This document shows positions 12,101 to 21,827 of a stretch of 64,000 bases of DNA, piece after piece. The notes under the pieces are model-generated. The model had not been told where the DNA came from and did not search any database. It worked only from the letters and a program-made list of their open reading frames with translations. Origin of the DNA: Haemonchus contortus (lineage: Eukaryota; Nematoda; Chromadorea; Rhabditida; Trichostrongylidae). The translations under genes and the position numbers were made by a program. Location: positions 44,290,666 through 44,354,665 of the forward strand of contig LS997565.1 of the NCBI GenBank assembly GCA_000469685.2, written 5' to 3'. The stretch's first letter is position 1. Each line of letters opens with the position of its first letter.

Positions 12101-15100
12101 GTACTTCAACACGTTACCAAAGAATCCTCCGAACGAATGTGGTGTCATCATATTTGATGGAGGACCTTCGTTCATGTGGCATGACCTGGACCCCTTATAG
12201 GAAGATGCGGTAATGAATAGATTTCGAACAGTGCTTATCGACTTTTTGAAAACAAGCCTGCTATCCTTTGCGAGTAAGTCGAGTCCGTTAAAGGCGATCA
12301 CAATGATCCTATGCAGTTGCCTGATGAGGACAGCGGCTATGGACCCGTAATGAACCGTAATGAATGAAACTCGCTAATGAAACCCCCTACGTCTGTGGGG
12401 ATATAGAGGTTCCGAAGTGAAACGTAGCCTTTAAGTTTTTGATCTGACCCATGAGCTCCAATTTTACGGCGCTGGTAAAGAGCCCATAGCTCTCTATAGT
12501 TGGATTGTCAAAAAAAGCTGCACTTCCTCGAGCATGAGGAACACGTTTTCTATCTTCACGACAGAATGCCGTCCACGGAAATTAAGAGGACATGAGCTTT
12601 CGAATTAGTCTATTTTTGACAACTTACGATGTCTCATGTGGTCGCGACTATCAGGTGCAAAACAAGCGGGTCTATCTACCTACCTATGGAGATTAGCGGA
12701 TCAGTTAGAAAGATGAGTTATCATAAAATTTATATAATATTCCCATTACACGAGAGCCATTTCCACTGGATACCGCTTCAAATCAACAATGAAGGCCCAT
12801 AGGGAGAAAACTCATAACAATTCATAGGTGGATTCGGCGTTTTGAGAACAGCTGTGGTAACATGTCCCACCGCACCACCACTTTTACTTCATGGAAGGGC
12901 TCCTTGAAAGGCCGTTTATTCAAGAGTGAGCGGATAATCATATGTGCGCACAAAGCAATAAACTATTGCTCTACAGTACTTTTTCATAATGCCGAATAAC
13001 TTGTACCACCTCTTGGAAGGCGCGGACAGTATTCCTAGTATGTTTGGACCGTATCCCTTCCAAAAAGGGCTCTGGTTGGATGAATCATTCGACCGCAGTC
13101 GACCGCTGCGACCTACCGTAAGAACACGGAGCTGCCGAAGATTTCGAAACACCATCTTGATTGTTCGGGGTAGAAAGGCGTAGGTAATCGGTCGATACTG
13201 GTAAAAATGTTTTCATTAGATTACTATTTCCCGGAGTCCGAAATTGTGAGAGAGCCCTGTAGATGCCCAATATTGTACTCAAAAACGTTTTGCAAGCGTT
13301 TAGAACACATTTTATGAAAAAGCAAAACGAACGTATGCATCAAGGAATCGAACCTTGATGTTATGCCTATCAATCCACCACACTATCCGCTAGGCCACCG
13401 ATGCACGTTCAAAAGCTTTGCTCGGCTCGTTGATCCGTTCGGTACAGTGGTATAACACAGGGAGGCATCGGTCCCGTAACTTTGTTCCCAGAATCGTTTC
13501 GCAGATTTGGAACACAGATTTGAGATCAGCGTTCGAAACCACCTAGGAGGATATACATCTCATCTTGAATGGCCACTGCGACCAATTATCCTTCCCTTGT
13601 GAGCTCACTTCAAATGATATAATTCAGTGATAACACAAGAAGCTTCTAAAATGTTTTTCGACAGAAAAGGCCGAAGATTAGAAAAACCTCAAAAGCTCCC
13701 CAGTCGTTGCAATATTTTGCTTCTTGTATCCTTAACTATTTACTATAATTATTACTGTTCTAGGTCGGAGGTTAGTGTAATGGCAAGTGGTGCGCATCAT
13801 ACACGCATGGTCAGGGGAATAAAAATCTCAGATTGATCTCCACCTAGGTCAACCAAGCTTTCCAACCCTTCAGAACCGTTTATTGGTACCAGAGTCGTCT
13901 AGGGTTATAAAAGCACTGACTTGTACATGGGCTGGCCACATAAGTCATTGTATGGGCCACATATGCATTCATTACGCTACTACGACTTCGAATGGAAGTC
14001 GGGTGCGGGTGCGCATCACTCAGACGGGATTGATTATATTGTACCAAATGGTGGTTTTATTTAGAAATGTGATGGATTCCTTGATTTTAGCCGATGCACA
14101 AAATGTGGTGGATTGTGTGTTGCCCGATATTGCGATATATATAATACTTGATACCGAAGTGCCACGCGGGTCTTACAATAACACCACACTCGCGAAAACC
14201 GAGGCTTTTTTTCCTCAAACTTGAGTAATTAAACCATAGACAAAAAGCATAGCGATTACGTACTAAAAGACACGAACAAATAATATATGTATAAGGCAAA
14301 CCGTCGAAGACATGGCGTATTGCTACGAGGTGTGCGTATAAGGCGAATGCGTAGTGATAAGCGTGTGAGGCACAAGAGATCAAATAAGCATCCCTAATGG
14401 CAAGCGTTATACAAAGGCACATTAAAGAGCGATATAAAGCGTAACGGAAGAGATCTAAAAGGCGTAATGGCATATTAAAGAGCGATATGAAGCGTAACAG
14501 AAGAGATCTAAAGAGCGTAAGGAAGCGTGAAGGGAGCGAGAAGAACGTCGAGGGCAACTGACCTCTGTCCTCGTTCTGGCGTGCTTATATGTGCGAGGCA
14601 TCGAGCCTTGCACGACTGGAATGTGGCATTTTGTTTTGTGAGAAAGTAGAGATAAGAGAATGTTTCCAGTCGCGCAAGGCTCGATGCGCCGAGATTGCTA
14701 CTTAAACCGCGTTGTAGTTGCAAAAATAACAAAACAAGTCATGAATTAATTACAGTGTAATTATATTATGTCGGATGGGTATTCTGCCCAAAGCGGAGGC
14801 TTTTATACTGTCCTACTGCTAGACTGAAATACTTCCGTCTATATTTTCCGTTGAAACAAAGTTCTAGCGCCTTATGGAATTATTGAAGCTTTTCAGGACC
14901 TCATAAAGTTATTTCAATGCTATTTTAAGGGATTGTGCTCGGTGGAACTTCGCGATTTTCCATTCTCGAATTTTCCGCCCCACGTCCGGAATTTGGAAGA
15001 ATACCGATGGAAACCAATTATAATTGCGGTTAGTAGCTTCACTTGAATATTTCATTGCGGGTGAAGTTGCCGTAGAGTTGTTTCTCCAGGGGTCCCGTGG

Positions 15101-18100
15101 AAGCAATTGCAATGATCATCCACTGAGGACTCAGGCCTTATCGTAATCCTGTTCGGGTACAAGAACTCTAGGCTTAAAGGCAGTGTTCACGATAATTTTG
15201 GGTAATCCAGATTGTAATGAAAAAGGGAAGACAAGATTGAAACTAGTGCAACTGAGGTGAAGAAACTGCGTGCATATGTTTTTCAAAAGTGAGAAAAAGG
15301 CTTCGAAAAACCGTTAAAAATGGGGCTCGACGAGAATGAGTTCAGAAAAATGAAGAATAGCGGGCGGGTAGACGAGCTATACAATGTGTCTCACTGTGTA
15401 CGTGTGGGTCCTGACGCGAATAACAGACTATGGTAAGCAAAATTTCATTCACTTGTAAACATAAATAAACAAGAAAACCCCTAGTAACAGCAAAAGTAGC
15501 TCACCTTTTTCAGCCTCTAGGAGTAGGAAATTAAATAAGGGATCGTGGCAGCAAAAAGGAAAACAGAGGAAAAAAGAATGGGAGGAAAACATCGCTTCAT
15601 CACTCGGCGAGTCTAACGTGTCACCGATCGAGGGGCAGGAAAGCGAACTACGGCAACAACGGGTCTTCCACTATGCCCTTAGCGCCGAGATTGTGGGAGT
15701 GAGAGGGTCCCTTCTACCCCCATGGGGGCCGCTGAGTATTCCTAAGGGAAGAACACAGTAAACTTTTCATCGTGAATAGTGCCTTCAATCGAAAATTCAT
15801 TATTAAGATGGCAGTAAAGGAATATGGAGCAATTTGGTGGATGGATACTTCAGTACGATGGTTGCAAGATTACAGAAATTTGGTTTATGATGAGATCACA
15901 TGTCAAGAAACCTCCCCTGCAGAAGAGTTTCTCAGGTTCTCTTCATATATTAATTTTCTGCACCATTTTCAGGGCAATAACGTGAAAGTAGCGGAAATGG
16001 CAAAAGTGACCAAAAAGCAGCCATTTCACTTGATATGATGTGAAAGCCTTCGATCAGAACAGTCATTTTCTGATAGGTTCGAATGTTTCAGCTCATAAAC
16101 CGTCTGGTTGACTTTACTTCATTAAAAATGAAAAAGAAGAAAATTAAATTTGGCTGTCGGAACACCCAAAAACCCAAAGAATTGTGATCTCCATGTTCGC
16201 CTTTCTTTAAACCTGGGCATCTGCACTATTATTTGTCAACTCTTCTGTGCCATACAGGCTTTTAATGGTGGAATCTTTATTCGCCTGACGTTTCGACTAG
16301 CTCGTCGTTATCGAAGACCTGAAAGCGTATCGCAACTTCAGAGCGTTACCTATCACGCTTGACGTAGACCAGCTCTTAACTAGTTGCAACTAAGGCTGAC
16401 GAACTTACAACTAATAAGAAACTCCGACAAGTCACTCACGTCAATTCCACCAATACCGAACAGTTGCTCGAGTTCGTGGCGATAGAGCAATTGAGACAGC
16501 CCGGTCAACCACGACCTATTTATAGAATCGTGACGTGACGCGTATCAGTCTCACTATCAAAGCTCATACAGACGGATGTAAGGCAAGAGGTCACCAGTTA
16601 TGTTGATGCACTCATTCTTGTTATTCATGCTCTGATTTCGGTGTCTTGTCCAAAGAGCCTCGAGAGTTTTTCGGGCGCCAATACTGTCCCCAGCATGGCC
16701 CTTCCTCCTGTGCTTCCCAAGCGGTGCAATCGAGCAAGACCTTCGTTTGCTGGCTATTTGTTCTTTCACACGAATGCTTAGCTGTCTCCCAGTTTCTCCA
16801 ATATAGCAAGCATCACAAGTTAAACACTAAAGTTGGTAAACCACAGCTCTTTGTGCACAGTCTCCTACTTTTCCATACGGGCAGATCACGCAAGTATCCA
16901 TGATGCAAATCCGGTCATCGAGACGATTTTTAACCAACTGGTGTTTGATGTTTTCTCTCGGTGTGTTCACCAAGAAAACGTCATTGGCATTGGCGTCATT
17001 GGCTCTTTCCAGGCATTGCTGAATAACTGCGCTGAATCGATCCGATATGAATGGTATTTGAAGATACATCTTATCTTCAGTTCCATTTGAAAAAGTCCTT
17101 GATCTGCTTTGTGAGCCATGCTGCCGAGTTGTGTATCCACTGAGATTAGCTATTTGGTGTGCTAACCTTCTGGATTCTTCCCGCTCCTCGTTACCGGTGC
17201 ACACCTACACAGCCGTTCTGTACATGTTCCGTAATACTGCGCGTTTAACAGCTTTGCGGTGTGCCGACATTGCATGAACTAGGATATTCTTGGAGCTTTC
17301 TTTTCTATACCATTTCACGCTGTATGTTCTCCTGGTAACCCTTACCTGAGTATTCAGAAAGGGTAACCAGCCTCCGTGCGGGACTTCTCGAGTGAGCTTG
17401 ATGTACCGCGACTGATTGTTTAGAGTGTTGAACAACTCATCCATTTTTGACGGAGTTGATGTTATGACGAAACAGTCGTCAATGTAGCAGCAGTTCATTA
17501 TGGGTACGCGTGCCAGCACTGGGTGTTCGATTCTACTCATAAAGCAGACAGCGAGAACCGGTGCTAGCCGCTGTCCCATTGCAAGCCCTCTTATCTGCGA
17601 AAAATATCTACCGCACCACTTGAATATATTACAGTTCAAGCACTCCTTGATGAGAGCCACTATTTGTGCCTTGCTCAATCCGAACGGTAACACACTTCTT
17701 TCGTGCTGGTCAGGCATTTCTGAAACTGCTTGCAAAGCCTCGTCGTTGCTAACGTTGGTGTAGAGCGCAGACACGTCAAATGACTCAACAACACAGTCGC
17801 TTTGAAGTCTGCCAGTACGTAAGCGATCCAAGAACTGTCCCGTATTCGACAGATGTGATCGTATATGGACCAGAGAGGAGAAGGAAAAAAAAACCGAAGA
17901 ATCGTTTTATCGAATGAAAAAGATACACACATGCAGTAAGGAGGATCTTCTGATCGACGATCTCTTTTAGCGACGATTGGACGATTTTCTTTTGACGATT
18001 CAAAGAAAGTGAAAGAACCAGAACTAGTAGTCAGTAATCGGTGTTTTCTAAAGAGTCTAATGCGAGTTACTATGTATGTGTATTATATATGTACAAAATT

Positions 18101-20665
18101 CCGCGCAGATTTTGAAGCATCTGATCAACTGACCGACTAAGTCACATTTTGAGATGAACTCAGACGCCGGGATGAACTTGTATATATCTCATTTATCGAA
18201 AAGAAAATAAATATGAAGAAATCAAAGAAAATCTGAAATTTTATGCAATAATTTCAGCTGGCTGGGATTTTCGCAAAAATCGAATGTTACCGACTGTGAA
18301 AAGGTAAGTGCGATCCGAGTAAGTAAAACGATACTGACTTCAAATTTGTATCACGAGCTTTATAGATGGGATGATTTCCTTCAATAATGTGGCTTTCGCG
18401 GGTGGAGGTGGTGTAGTACCAAGAGGCGCGCTATTACATAACCATGATCACTTGTTTGAATCCACGATCGACATCCGCCCCAAGCCAGCCGAGCCTTCCA
18501 TCCTTCTAGGGTCGGTTATTTGGCACCAGGCTTTTTTTGGGAGGATAATAGCACTGACTTTTACCGCAAGTCAATGTATAGGCCACATACGTGTTCATTA
18601 CGAGAATACCATTTTGAATGAAGCCGAATGCGTGGATGGTTCCATAGATGGGAGTAACGCCAGAAGACTAGGGGGAGTTACTGTGGGATCGACCGATAGT
18701 TAAATGGACTTGTCTGAATCAAATTGAACCAAACAAAGTAGAGAGATAGCACCTTCGTGGCACAGAATAGCGGACATAGAAGAAATGCAATAACTCGGAC
18801 TTTACAGACTCGTTTTTCAGTCCTCATACCTTCTACAGAGATCTTCTGAGCACAGTATTTATTCTACCACAAATCCTGGTGAGTTTTCACTCTTGTGCAC
18901 TTTCCATACATGATTCGAATTCAATATCATTTTCAGGGATGTACGATTACATTCCTATGGTCATAAACAATCAATCAATCAGCAAATCATGCGAGAATTA
19001 TGATGCAAATTTTGCATTCATTGTCAAAACAAAGGAAACGATCAGTATTTTGAAATGGTAATGTTTATTTTTATTTTATTTTCAGATGGATTACTAGGGC
19101 CTTCATTCAGAAACTGTGCAGTGTCATAAATCTGTCGTCCCACTGATAATCGATTTCCTCGAGCGGGCTAGTGCCCAACGTGGTGTTTCTATGATATCCA
19201 GTCAGTCATCGCTTCGGTCCAACAGTCATCATTATTGAATCGCGTGTCGTATCGTCCACCTGATCTTCGATTCCTCTCTATCACCAACAGCGCCCTTGTT
19301 GAAAAAAAAGACTCTCAAGTACACTCAACGTACAGGACCTACAAGTTTTTGGCTCTTTACGTTTGGAATATCTCTCTTGATATTCCCAGTAACATCTCAA
19401 CACACTTGCAGAGAAACGTTTCGAATGGTACCTTCGAATTTATGAGAGTTATTCAAGGCATCTGGTATATTTGCTATCACTTCATTACAGTAAGGCAGGA
19501 ACTGCTAAATTATCCACTGAATCCCCTAAGCCTCGTTTAATCACCGGAGAAAAGCACATCTGGTTCAAATTTGGCAACGGATCATTCCTCCGGACAATTA
19601 TGCTCCTTTGTACGCGCGAAAATTTCGCGCATCCACTTCGCGGCGTGGATCTCTTTCATTTTCTTAGCTATTGCTGAAATAATGTATAGTGGAAGGTTCA
19701 GAAAAGCATATGAATTCTCTGATGTGTACGTACGAGAAGCTCAAGGTAAAATTGTCTAATAGAACTCGATCTTATAGGCTAGTGTTGTGTGCACTGGAGA
19801 TGGACTGTATGGCACCCCCTGGATCACAACTCAACTGCAATTTTAACGGTGACCGTTACACACGGTATGCCAACTGTCATCGGTGAGCATATTATCGCGT
19901 CTCATTAACCTTTTGACGACCATGGCACCCGCAGGTGGGTGCCACTATGAGTAGCGCATGGGACCATGGCACCCAATGTTGGGTGCCACCAAAGTTTTTC
20001 CTTTATTTATACATTTGTACCTTATTTAATAGTTTCATGTTTTTTAACAAATCGCAAGGTATTCATGTTTAACATGGTCCACGTGAATGTTTTATTGGAG
20101 CTTATTTATTGTAAACATATATAGTCAATGGAGTAGTACTGGGAAGGTTTAGATAGTTTGGCATGATTTGTGTGTGTCCTGGAAGCATTGGAGGCAGTAC
20201 TTAGAAAACCTGATTTACGGTTATGTGACCGCGCGGTCAATCTCTTCATTTTCGAGTTCCTTGAATCTTATTCGAATTCCTACTGCTTACACTATCACCA
20301 GAATTCTAACCCAGATTGCTTCGAAACCCGAAGTGCAATTCTAAGCCTCAGTTCTATGTAAGATAAAACAACATCTGATGCTTCTGTTATGCGGAAATAT
20401 TGCTTAGTTTATCGAGCCGGAGAAAGGTGTTCCTCCTGGGACCATGGCCAAGGGGATGTTTATGACGTTAGATCGGCCTTCATTTTTTGCATATTTTTGA
20501 TTATTCATATTTTACAGGTATGATCAGTCGGCGATTAATCTTTTGTTGGCCAACATGTATGGGTGTAATTCTAAGAAGTACGTCAGCCGTTATGGTCTCG
20601 ATGGGGCGAAAATTGAAAGATTTGCGTTGAACTCACTGACCGAGAAAGATTTTCTGTGCACTTAA
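9106..20665 (+). CDS. DUF1647-like glycosyltransferase-like protein, gene B (complete, 11 exons)
   Basis: This is a complete member of the nematode DUF1647-like family, predicted as a 381-residue type II membrane or secretory protein. Exons: 9106-9204, 9768-9915, 11042-11148, 11377-11463, 14930-15028, 15808-15935, 18258-18303, 18821-18878, 18937-19057, 19778-19882, 20518-20665 (stop TAA). All borders are GT/AG and phases match gene C exactly. Residues 9-26 form a hydrophobic anchor ([17 protein letters not shown]). Then come a Cys-rich block with YDFCYHLP and [54 protein letters not shown], an N-V-T sequon, [23 protein letters not shown] and [14 protein letters not shown]. Introns are swollen by transposons: a SINE, a hairpin MITE, a long inverted repeat, a GGCAC element and a Penelope-like element. 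The gene therefore covers 11.6 kb against 2.8 kb for the visible part of gene A. A Golgi or ER glycosyltransferase role is plausible but unproven. Confidence 0.88.
10150..10436 (-). mobile_element. tRNA-derived SINE-like repeat, copy 1
   Basis: Read on the minus strand, the head has an A-box-like GGTGCAGTGGCAATTGG and a B box GGTTCGAGTTCC. It is followed by a body with GGTACCAGACTCGTCTGG and CAAGTCATTGTATAGGCCAC. The same body recurs about nine times in this window on both strands. The tRNA-like head cannot fold as a full functional tRNA. I classify it as a SINE from the two promoter boxes and its dispersal. Confidence 0.75.
10487..10712. mobile_element. Palindromic hairpin MITE
   Basis: Two arms of about 105 bases are imperfect inverted copies with a loop of about 10 bases near 10600. 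The left arm contains GTGCGTGGTGATTTGAACGA and CCAAATTTAAAGTA; the right arm has TACTTTAAATTTGG-like sequence and TCGTTCGAATCGCCACGCAC. The unit is GC-rich at its outer ends. No open frame spans it. It sits within intron 2 of gene B next to SINE copy 1. Confidence 0.75.
11773..11846 (+). other. tRNA-like sequence (left arm)
   Basis: A 74-base stretch has a possible 7-bp acceptor pairing (TGTGCAT with ATGCATA), an A-box TGGCCTAGCGGATAG, and a perfect 5-bp T stem (CAAGG/CCTTG) around a T loop TTCGATT. No acceptable anticodon stem is found, so it is unlikely to be a working tRNA. The A box resembles that of tRNA-Arg. It may act as an internal RNA polymerase III promoter. Confidence 0.5.
13345..13416 (-). 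other. tRNA-like sequence (right arm)
   Basis: This is the inverted partner of the tRNA-like sequence at 11773-11846, with the same A and B boxes (minus strand TGGCCTAGCGGATAG and GGTTCGATTCC). It belongs to the arm of the long inverted repeat and is not an independent tRNA gene. Confidence 0.5.
13763..14030 (+). mobile_element. tRNA-derived SINE-like repeat, copy 2
   Basis: Plus-strand copy with head GGAGGTTAGTGTAATGGCAA, then the GGTACCAGAGTCGTCTAGGG and AAGTCATTGTATGGGCCACA body blocks. It ends in GCGCATCACTCAGACGGGA, the inverse of the start of copy 1. The B box is eroded. It lies in intron 4 of gene B, just right of the long inverted repeat. Confidence 0.75.
14421..14526. repeat. Two-unit tandem repeat, 53-bp unit
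   Basis: Two adjacent units begin ATTAAAGAGCGATATRAAGC and differ at a few positions. A 156-codon minus-strand open frame here is made by this repeat and has no family resemblance. Confidence 0.75.
14598..14692. repeat. Short inverted repeat
   Basis: GGCATCGAGCCTTGCACGAC and its inverse GTCGCGCAAGGCTCGATGCG flank a loop of about 40 bases. It may be part of a MITE whose outer limits I could not fix. Confidence 0.6.
15174..15788. mobile_element. GGCAC-TIR element, compact copy
   Basis: The element starts TTAAAGGCAGTGTTCACGAT and ends with the inverted ATCGTGAATAGTGCCTTCAA. The 615-base body has no transposase frame and contains GC-rich segments unlike the surrounding intron. Its right end is only about 19 bases from the acceptor of exon 6 of gene B, so the insertion now provides most of the upstream splice-site context. 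Confidence 0.75.
16240..17880 (-). pseudogene. Penelope-like retroelement, 5' truncated, RT plus GIY-YIG, two in-frame TAG stops
   Basis: One minus-strand frame runs from about 17880 to 16557 and encodes most of a Penelope-like protein. It begins with [12 protein letters not shown], then a [14 protein letters not shown] block and the RT catalytic motif [10 protein letters not shown]. Next come [30 protein letters not shown], and [13 protein letters not shown]. The C-terminal GIY-YIG endonuclease reads [25 protein letters not shown] and GKHRR. Only two stops interrupt it, both TAG (17205-17207 and 16827-16829), with no frameshift between. The N-terminal part is missing, so it is a 5'-truncated copy. 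The 3' tail (about 16240-16556) is noncoding. It lies antisense in intron 6 of gene B. Confidence 0.88.
18400..18640 (+). mobile_element. tRNA-derived SINE-like repeat, copy 3
   Basis: Plus-strand copy with head GGAGGTGGTGTAGTACCAAG and B-box-like GTTTGAATCC. It continues into the CAAGTCAATGTATAGGCCAC body and ends near GAATGAAGCCGAATGC. It lies in intron 7 of gene B, shortly after the 46-base exon 7. Confidence 0.75.
19905..20470. repeat. Possible transposon remnant with ACCATGGC motifs
   Basis: Near 19908 the intron contains TTAACCTTTTGACGACCATG and two nearby GGGTGCCA-type short inverted motifs. Near 20440 a GGGACCATGGCC motif recurs. TTAA followed by such a sequence can mark a piggyBac-like terminus, but no matching right terminus was found. 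The assignment is weak. It lies in the last intron of gene B. Confidence 0.3.
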
Positions 20666-21827
20666 CTTGTTATACTGCACTTGAATATTTATTGACTTAT
20701 ATTTATTGTAATTTTGATAGGAACTACTGAACAGTTCCTGGCTGTGTTGTAAACTTTGTTTTTTTTTCATTAGTTCACATGAATATTTGATATCGCTGAA
20801 TAGTCAAGCTGGTTGGCAATGATTACAGGCATAAAAGCATTTCGTACATAGAAAATCTAAGGATTGGCTAGAGCAGAGAACGCAAAGATCCAAGACCATG
20901 ACTAAATCTGCTCTGTTCATCGAACATTGCTTCTGAAGACTTCCATAAATCGAGGGTGGTGATTGAGACAGAAACTTTTCCTTCATCAACAGCGCATCAT
21001 TGGACTATTCTCTCAGGGTTTCTTGGTGCTACTGTGCGGCGACCATGTTGTACATGGCGTTTTTCAGATGTCCGATCTACTTCTGCGTTTGACGTACTCA
21101 AGAGATGGGCTCCACTGTTACCAGATACTTGGGGAGCTCTTTTTGATTGCGAACTTCAGCTGTACTTTGTAGCACCGTAGTAAATGAATCTACGTTCCAG
21201 AAGTACCAGAACCCCACAAAAGGAAACATCTAAAACGCCGTCAAATCATGTGTTTGCCTAAGCACTTGGAGGTCGAACCTATGCGGCTCTTATCATGCTT
21301 GATGGTCTCGCCTCGCTAACACTCCCATAGCCAATGCTCGTATTCTTTCCAGCTGTAGCTCAAATGTCTCACTGAGTTCTTGCAATTCTTGGCAACCTTG
21401 GCCCACCAAACACTATGACCTCAGGGTCGCAAAATGGGGTGAAAGTCTTTCTGTAGAGTCAGAAGCCTTGATCCGTTCCTCTTTGTTAACTGGCTCGCGC
21501 AAATACCAAATACGTGATCAAAGTAGTCATTATTCTCTATGTACGGGGAAAGAATTTAATTGAGCTGATCCCAGAAGCGTGGGTACACTGCTGGTTCTAA
21601 TCAATCTCCACAGTATACGCCACATACTTGGTTTCTAAACAGGAAAATGATTCCATCTGAATGTGTGGCAACTACTTACACAGTTATAGTATAACTGAGT
21701 TCTTCTTCATACACCTCCTCCACCCTTCCGATGATGGTCCAGTGATACTATTTCTCGACAACCCTCATCGCTCAACTACATTTATGCCAACGATATCGTA
21801 CTGAGTCACTCTCACTGACAGGGATAT
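20666..21827. other. Intergenic between genes B and C
   Basis: The 3' flank of gene B, then sequence without recognised genes. Short open frames near 20804-21180 lack family resemblance and splice support. Confidence 0.5.

Larger units (their letters stand above)
11578..13610. mobile_element. Long inverted-repeat element with tRNA-like sequence in its arms
   Basis: Outer arms of about 365 bases (11580-11945 and 13250-13605) are inverted copies with termini CAAGGGAAGGATAATTGG. A trinucleotide TGA flanks both ends and may be a 3-bp target duplication, but this is too short to be sure. The 1.3 kb interior has weaker inverted similarity near the arms and no recognised transposase, so it is a non-autonomous DNA element or foldback. 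Each arm contains a tRNA-like sequence, listed separately. It lies in intron 4 of gene B. Confidence 0.75.

Noticed and set aside
14087..14557. 156-codon minus-strand open frame
   Set aside because: Generated largely by a 53-bp tandem repeat; the translation is a repetitive Leu/Ser/Arg string without homology.
18258..18303. Apparent TGA stop in exon 7 of gene B
   Set aside because: It appears only in the wrong frame. With the phase imposed by exon 6 the exon reads through to N-V-T-D-C-E-K and joins correctly to exon 8, as in genes A and C.
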